From Candidatus Auribacterota bacterium (GTDB taxonomy: Bacteria; Auribacterota; UBA6266): a DNA stretch of 7,460 nt. The stretch lies in the NCBI GenBank assembly GCA_016933315.1, contig JAFGBE010000173.1:1-7460 (forward strand), read 5' to 3'. The notes under the pieces are model-generated. The model did no database searches. It was not told the DNA's origin and worked only from the letters and a program-made list of their open reading frames with translations. Made by a program: the position numbers and the translations under genes. This document shows, in pieces, positions 5,011 to 7,460 of this stretch (the stretch's first letter is position 1; every line of letters starts with the position of its first letter).

Positions 5011-6582
5011 CTACTGTAATTCCATAACCCTGAAAGTGCATGGGTTTGCAAGCTCCCTGTAGGGGGATGTTGACATCAGTGTTTCCTGGGTTTTAGATAT
5101 CGCATCAGTATCACTCGGGTCAACACTTATCCTGAACTTATCCCCTTTCTTGGGATTTTTCACGCCTATAAGAGACCATGGGATAGCCGCTTCAAGATTA
5201 TACCCTGCATCAGTCCTGCTAAAAAAATATTTTATGCTCTCCCCGAACTTCTTCTCATCCACATCGGGATACCAGACAATAAACCTGCCGGACCGGGCCG
5301 TAAAGTCACCCGGCGCAAAACCAAACTGAAAATCATCTTCATCGGCGACAGGGCTTTCCCTGTCTTTCTCAAACTGAGAATCTATCCAGAGCTCAATATG
5401 GTCTATGTTCAGTATTTCTTCCCTGTCATCCTGCATCAGGACATCATCGGTAACCTCCATTGCGATATAAAGGTTCCTTTTGTCCCATGCTGTCCCGACC
5501 AGGACACTTAAATCTTTTACTCCCATCCAGGTGCTTTTGCCGTAAACCACATATTTCTTGTCATTTAAAATAATCGGCCGGTTCTTTCCCCATTCCTCTT
5601 TGCTCACCAGCCCATCGACAACTATCGATTCATTATTAACGCATCCTATAGGAGGCAGTTCAGGATATTTTTTTGTGGATGCAACTTTCAGCCCGCCTTC
5701 TTTCATCGTCCTGTAACTCGCGTAATAATGGATTGCGACACCCCCGAAAGATTTTTCCCTGGAGAGCTTGACGGCAACTTTATCGAGGACTTCGTCCATT
5801 TTCCCGTAGCCTTCCTCGGCAAAAGTTATAACCGGCGTAACACCATACTTTGCGTTAGGCGCCTGCGTCTCCACCCCTATTACAACCCTGCGATTTTTCT
5901 TGTTGCCGGCTTCCAGGGCATTTTCCGCAGCAGATATTATTCTGCCGAAAGAATCGGAATAATCCATCAAGACAACGCAATCTGCATAAGATAAGACCTC
6001 AGAGAAATATTTTTCGTCATAAAAAGTAGGCAGGTCCGCGGCAAGCCTGAGGCTTACTCCGGAACCCCGTATCGTTTCCCTGCATTTTCTGAGCAAGTCG
6101 ATGTACCCGTTTTTAATCTTATCCTGATATTCAGGCTTATGGAAAACACTCAACACATGGCCTTCTATATCCCAGTGAATACCGTAAAATTTCTCATCTT
6201 CCGAAACGGAATTATTGTACGTTATCACTGAATTAAGTATCCTCAGGGGAGTGGTATGCTGATATGACCAGTTGGCATCGCCTGCGAGATATTCTATTTT
6301 TATCCCTGCCCTGTTCGCTTTTTTGATAAACGACCGGATTTTTTCAAAGTTCTGGTTTTTTAAACTTTTCGGGCCGGAAAGGTATATCACATTAATTTTC
6401 TTTGCGGCATTTCCGTGAGGGGCGCTTACAAAATCAAAGAAAGCCGATGCCGCTGTTTCATCATCCAATACGGATGATGTATGCCATACCCACAGCCCTC
6501 TTTCCATATTTAAAAGTCCGGAGCACAGGCCCGGGCAGGCAAAAACCAGCATTGACAAAAAAACAGCCGCGAGAATCTTCAT
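5011..6582 (-). CDS. Secreted (beta/alpha)8-barrel glycosidase-like protein with C-terminal CBM9 domain
   Basis: A 523-residue exported protein. A signal peptide covers about 1-21 (MKILAAVFLSMLVFA, cleavage probably after GLC). Eight predicted beta strands can be counted: RGLWVW (28-33), INVIYLSG (63-70), IKIEYLAGD (94-102), YGIHWDIE (133-140), VSLRLAADLP (176-185), CVVLMDYSD (202-210), RVVIGVETQ (232-240) and GGVAIHYYASY (280-290). Acidic residues sit at strand ends: D138/E140 on strand 4 and E238 on strand 7. The tail (about 319-520) resembles CBM9: IVVDGLVSKEEW, TAWDKRNLYIAMEVTDD, HIELWIDSQ and IPWSLIG. The likely role is carbohydrate binding or cleavage in the periplasm or outside; no named glycosidase family is recognised with confidence. 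The start ATG (6580-6582) has AAAGGGG 5 nt upstream. The thioredoxin gene ends 47 nt upstream, suggesting one transcript. Confidence 0.83.
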   Translation of the reverse strand: MKILAAVFLSMLVFACPGLCSGLLNMERGLWVWHTSSVLDDETAASAFFDFVSAPHGNAAKKINVIYLSGPKSLKNQNFEKIRSFIKKANRAGIKIEYLAGDANWSYQHTTPLRILNSVITYNNSVSEDEKFYGIHWDIEGHVLSVFHKPEYQDKIKNGYIDLLRKCRETIRGSGVSLRLAADLPTFYDEKYFSEVLSYADCVVLMDYSDSFGRIISAAENALEAGNKKNRRVVIGVETQAPNAKYGVTPVITFAEEGYGKMDEVLDKVAVKLSREKSFGGVAIHYYASYRTMKEGGLKVASTKKYPELPPIGCVNNESIVVDGLVSKEEWGKNRPIILNDKKYVVYGKSTWMGVKDLSVLVGTAWDKRNLYIAMEVTDDVLMQDDREEILNIDHIELWIDSQFEKDRESPVADEDDFQFGFAPGDFTARSGRFIVWYPDVDEKKFGESIKYFFSRTDAGYNLEAAIPWSLIGVKNPKKGDKFRISVDPSDTDAISKTQETLMSTSPYRELANPCTFRVMELQ

Positions 6583-6629
6583 AAGTACCCCTTTATTGAT
6601 GTGCCTTTGCCGTTTGCCCGGCCTTTTTT

Positions 6630-7142
6630 CTAGAGAAGGCTCTTAATCTCTTTTTCAAAGGCATCTTCGCTCATATAACCTATGTGAGTCTTGACAATGC
6701 TGCCGCTTTTATCAATAAAGATGGTATGGGGTATGGAGCGGATCTTATACTTACCCGCTAAATCTCCGGAATCAAGATATACAGGATAGTTAACGTCGTT
6801 CTCCTTGACAAAATTATTTATTCTGTAAGGGCTTGTTTTGTCAACGGCAACAGCAATGATCTCCAGTCCTTTATCCTTATATTTTCTGTAAAGGTCTATA
6901 AACCCGGGGACTTCCTGCTTACACGGCGGGCACCATGTAGCGAAAAAATCCAATATAACAACCTTGCCGCGGTTTTCGGAAAGGAGCTTATTAAGAGCCG
7001 CTTCATCGAGAGTTTCAACTTTGCCGACCATTGAAGAATCGCCCTGGTCTCCTGCCTTCCCGGCAGAGGAAAGACCTTTGTCACAAGAAGCCGAAAGGAA
7101 ACCAATAAGTATAATAGCCGTCAATACAAATATTTTTCTCAT
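6630..7142 (-). CDS. TlpA/ResA-like thioredoxin-family protein, probable lipoprotein
   Basis: A 170-residue periplasmic thiol-disulfide oxidoreductase of the TlpA/ResA/DsbE group, which usually reduces disulfides in exported proteins or cytochrome c apoproteins. With ATG at 7140-7142 as residue 1, a lysine/arginine start (MRK) and hydrophobic segment (4-15) lead to LSASC with Cys20. The lipobox is imperfect (Ser at -3), so lipid attachment is probable, not certain. The active site WCPPC is at 70-74, inside DFFATWCPPCKQEVP, and the cis-proline SIPHT has Pro138. The ATG has an excellent GGAGGG 5 nt upstream; an in-frame ATG at 7220 would add 26 residues but has no ribosome site and would bury the signal peptide. 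The barrel-CBM9 gene follows by 47 nt. No cytochrome biogenesis genes are visible, so the partner may be an exported protein. Confidence 0.92.
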   Translation of the reverse strand: MRKIFVLTAIILIGFLSASCDKGLSSAGKAGDQGDSSMVGKVETLDEAALNKLLSENRGKVVILDFFATWCPPCKQEVPGFIDLYRKYKDKGLEIIAVAVDKTSPYRINNFVKENDVNYPVYLDSGDLAGKYKIRSIPHTIFIDKSGSIVKTHIGYMSEDAFEKEIKSLL

Positions 7143-7186
7143 TATAACCCTCCGGGTTTCACATTCAGACCGCATAAATACACCCC

Positions 7187-7211
7187 GCCGCTTCCACAAA
7201 GAAGCAGCGGC
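7187..7211. other. Small hairpin ahead of the thioredoxin gene
   Basis: GCCGCTTC (7187-7194) and GAAG...CGGC (7201-7211) form an 8-bp stem with a 3-nt bulge and a 6-nt loop. It lies in the 90-nt gap between the small ORF and the thioredoxin gene. There is no T-run on either side, so it is not an intrinsic terminator; mRNA processing or attenuation is possible but unsupported. Confidence 0.3.
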
Positions 7212-7232
7212 TTCAAACATTAATTGCGGTTA

Positions 7233-7391
7233 TCAGTCTTTAATATGTTTTCTTACTTCCGTAACCGGAAAAACTGCGTAGTAATCGGACCCGTCATGTA
7301 CGTTAGAAACGAATTTCGCACAGCTCCCTTTTCTTTTCCTGTTCTGAGAAGCCGTCTTAGAAAGGTGAACTTCCTTACATCTCCATCTCAT
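7233..7391 (-). CDS. Small basic protein of unknown function, 52 codons
   Basis: An open frame of 52 codons starts at ATG 7389-7391 and ends at TGA 7233-7235. The start is preceded by AGGGAGG with an 8-nt gap, one of the strongest ribosome sites in the window. It sits just after a terminator and in line with the thioredoxin gene, so it looks like the first gene of a unit. The product begins MRWRCKEVHLSK, is lysine/arginine rich through residue 26, has two cysteines (5 and 24), and ends with a less basic part containing DYYAVFPVTE (36-45). There is no signal peptide or membrane segment. A nucleic-acid-binding or regulatory role would fit the basic character but is speculation. No family is recognised; the strong start signal is the main support. 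Confidence 0.55.
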   Translation of the reverse strand: MRWRCKEVHLSKTASQNRKRKGSCAKFVSNVHDGSDYYAVFPVTEVRKHIKD

Positions 7392-7419
7392 GCGGTTTTC
7401 CTCCCTTAAATATCCCGGT

Positions 7420-7450
7420 AAAAATAAAAGACCCCGATGTTATCGGGGTC
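7420..7450 (-). terminator. Intrinsic terminator of a minus-strand gene beyond the right edge
   Basis: On the minus strand GACCCCGAT, an AAC loop and ATCGGGGTC make a perfect 9-bp stem (7430-7450), followed by TTTTATTTTT (7429-7420). This is a textbook rho-independent terminator. On the plus strand no T-run follows, so it is directional. It marks the start of a new minus-strand unit beginning with the small ORF. Confidence 0.9.
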
Positions 7451-7460
7451 ATGATATTAC

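Noticed and set aside
7143..7220. Upstream ATG (7220) extending the thioredoxin by 26 residues
   Set aside because: There is no Shine-Dalgarno before it, and it would place residues ahead of a good signal peptide; GGAGGG marks the ATG at 7142.
7224..7409. Plus-strand frame of 61 codons at the right end
   Set aside because: It lacks a ribosome site and is antisense to the better-supported small ORF at 7233-7391.

Overview
The window looks like bacterial chromosome from a Gram-negative lineage. Promoters fit the sigma-70 pattern, Shine-Dalgarno sites are strong, and several products carry export signals (a probable lipoprotein thioredoxin, a secreted CBM9 protein, an exported hydrolase). Base composition looks intermediate by eye. 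Nothing fixes the taxon. The mix of a long Na+-coupled NSS transporter, an MgtC protein and GTCCCC/GGGGAC hairpins would suit an uncultured lineage such as Omnitrophota, but that is only a guess.

Layout: positions 1-2716 hold a minus-strand pair, a 691-residue neurotransmitter:sodium symporter (NSS/SLC6) followed after 5 nt by the start of pabB (aminodeoxychorismate synthase component I), which runs off the left edge. Positions 2717-3421 form a 705-nt gene-free stretch between two divergent promoters. It is not blank: an 18-bp perfect inverted repeat brackets a 518-bp segment packed with consecutive imperfect palindromes, including two hairpins each bounded by GTCCCC/GGGGAC. This is the least explained part of the window.

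Positions 3422-4120 encode a plus-strand MgtC/SapB membrane protein whose best promoter places transcription start almost at the ATG, suggesting a leaderless mRNA. It ends 1 nt from the stop of a convergent exported alpha/beta hydrolase (4122-4901), which has its own promoter. Upstream of that on the minus strand lie a secreted (beta/alpha)8-barrel protein with a C-terminal CBM9 domain (5011-6582), a TlpA/ResA-like thioredoxin (6630-7142) and a previously easy-to-miss 52-codon ORF with a strong ribosome binding site (7233-7391). An intrinsic terminator at 7420-7450 closes the preceding minus-strand unit outside the window.

How they may work together: the small ORF, thioredoxin and barrel-CBM9 genes are co-oriented with short gaps and probably share a transcript; with the esterase-like hydrolase they form an exported set that could process a polysaccharide in or beyond the periplasm. 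The NSS transporter and pabB are probably co-transcribed, though no metabolic link is evident.
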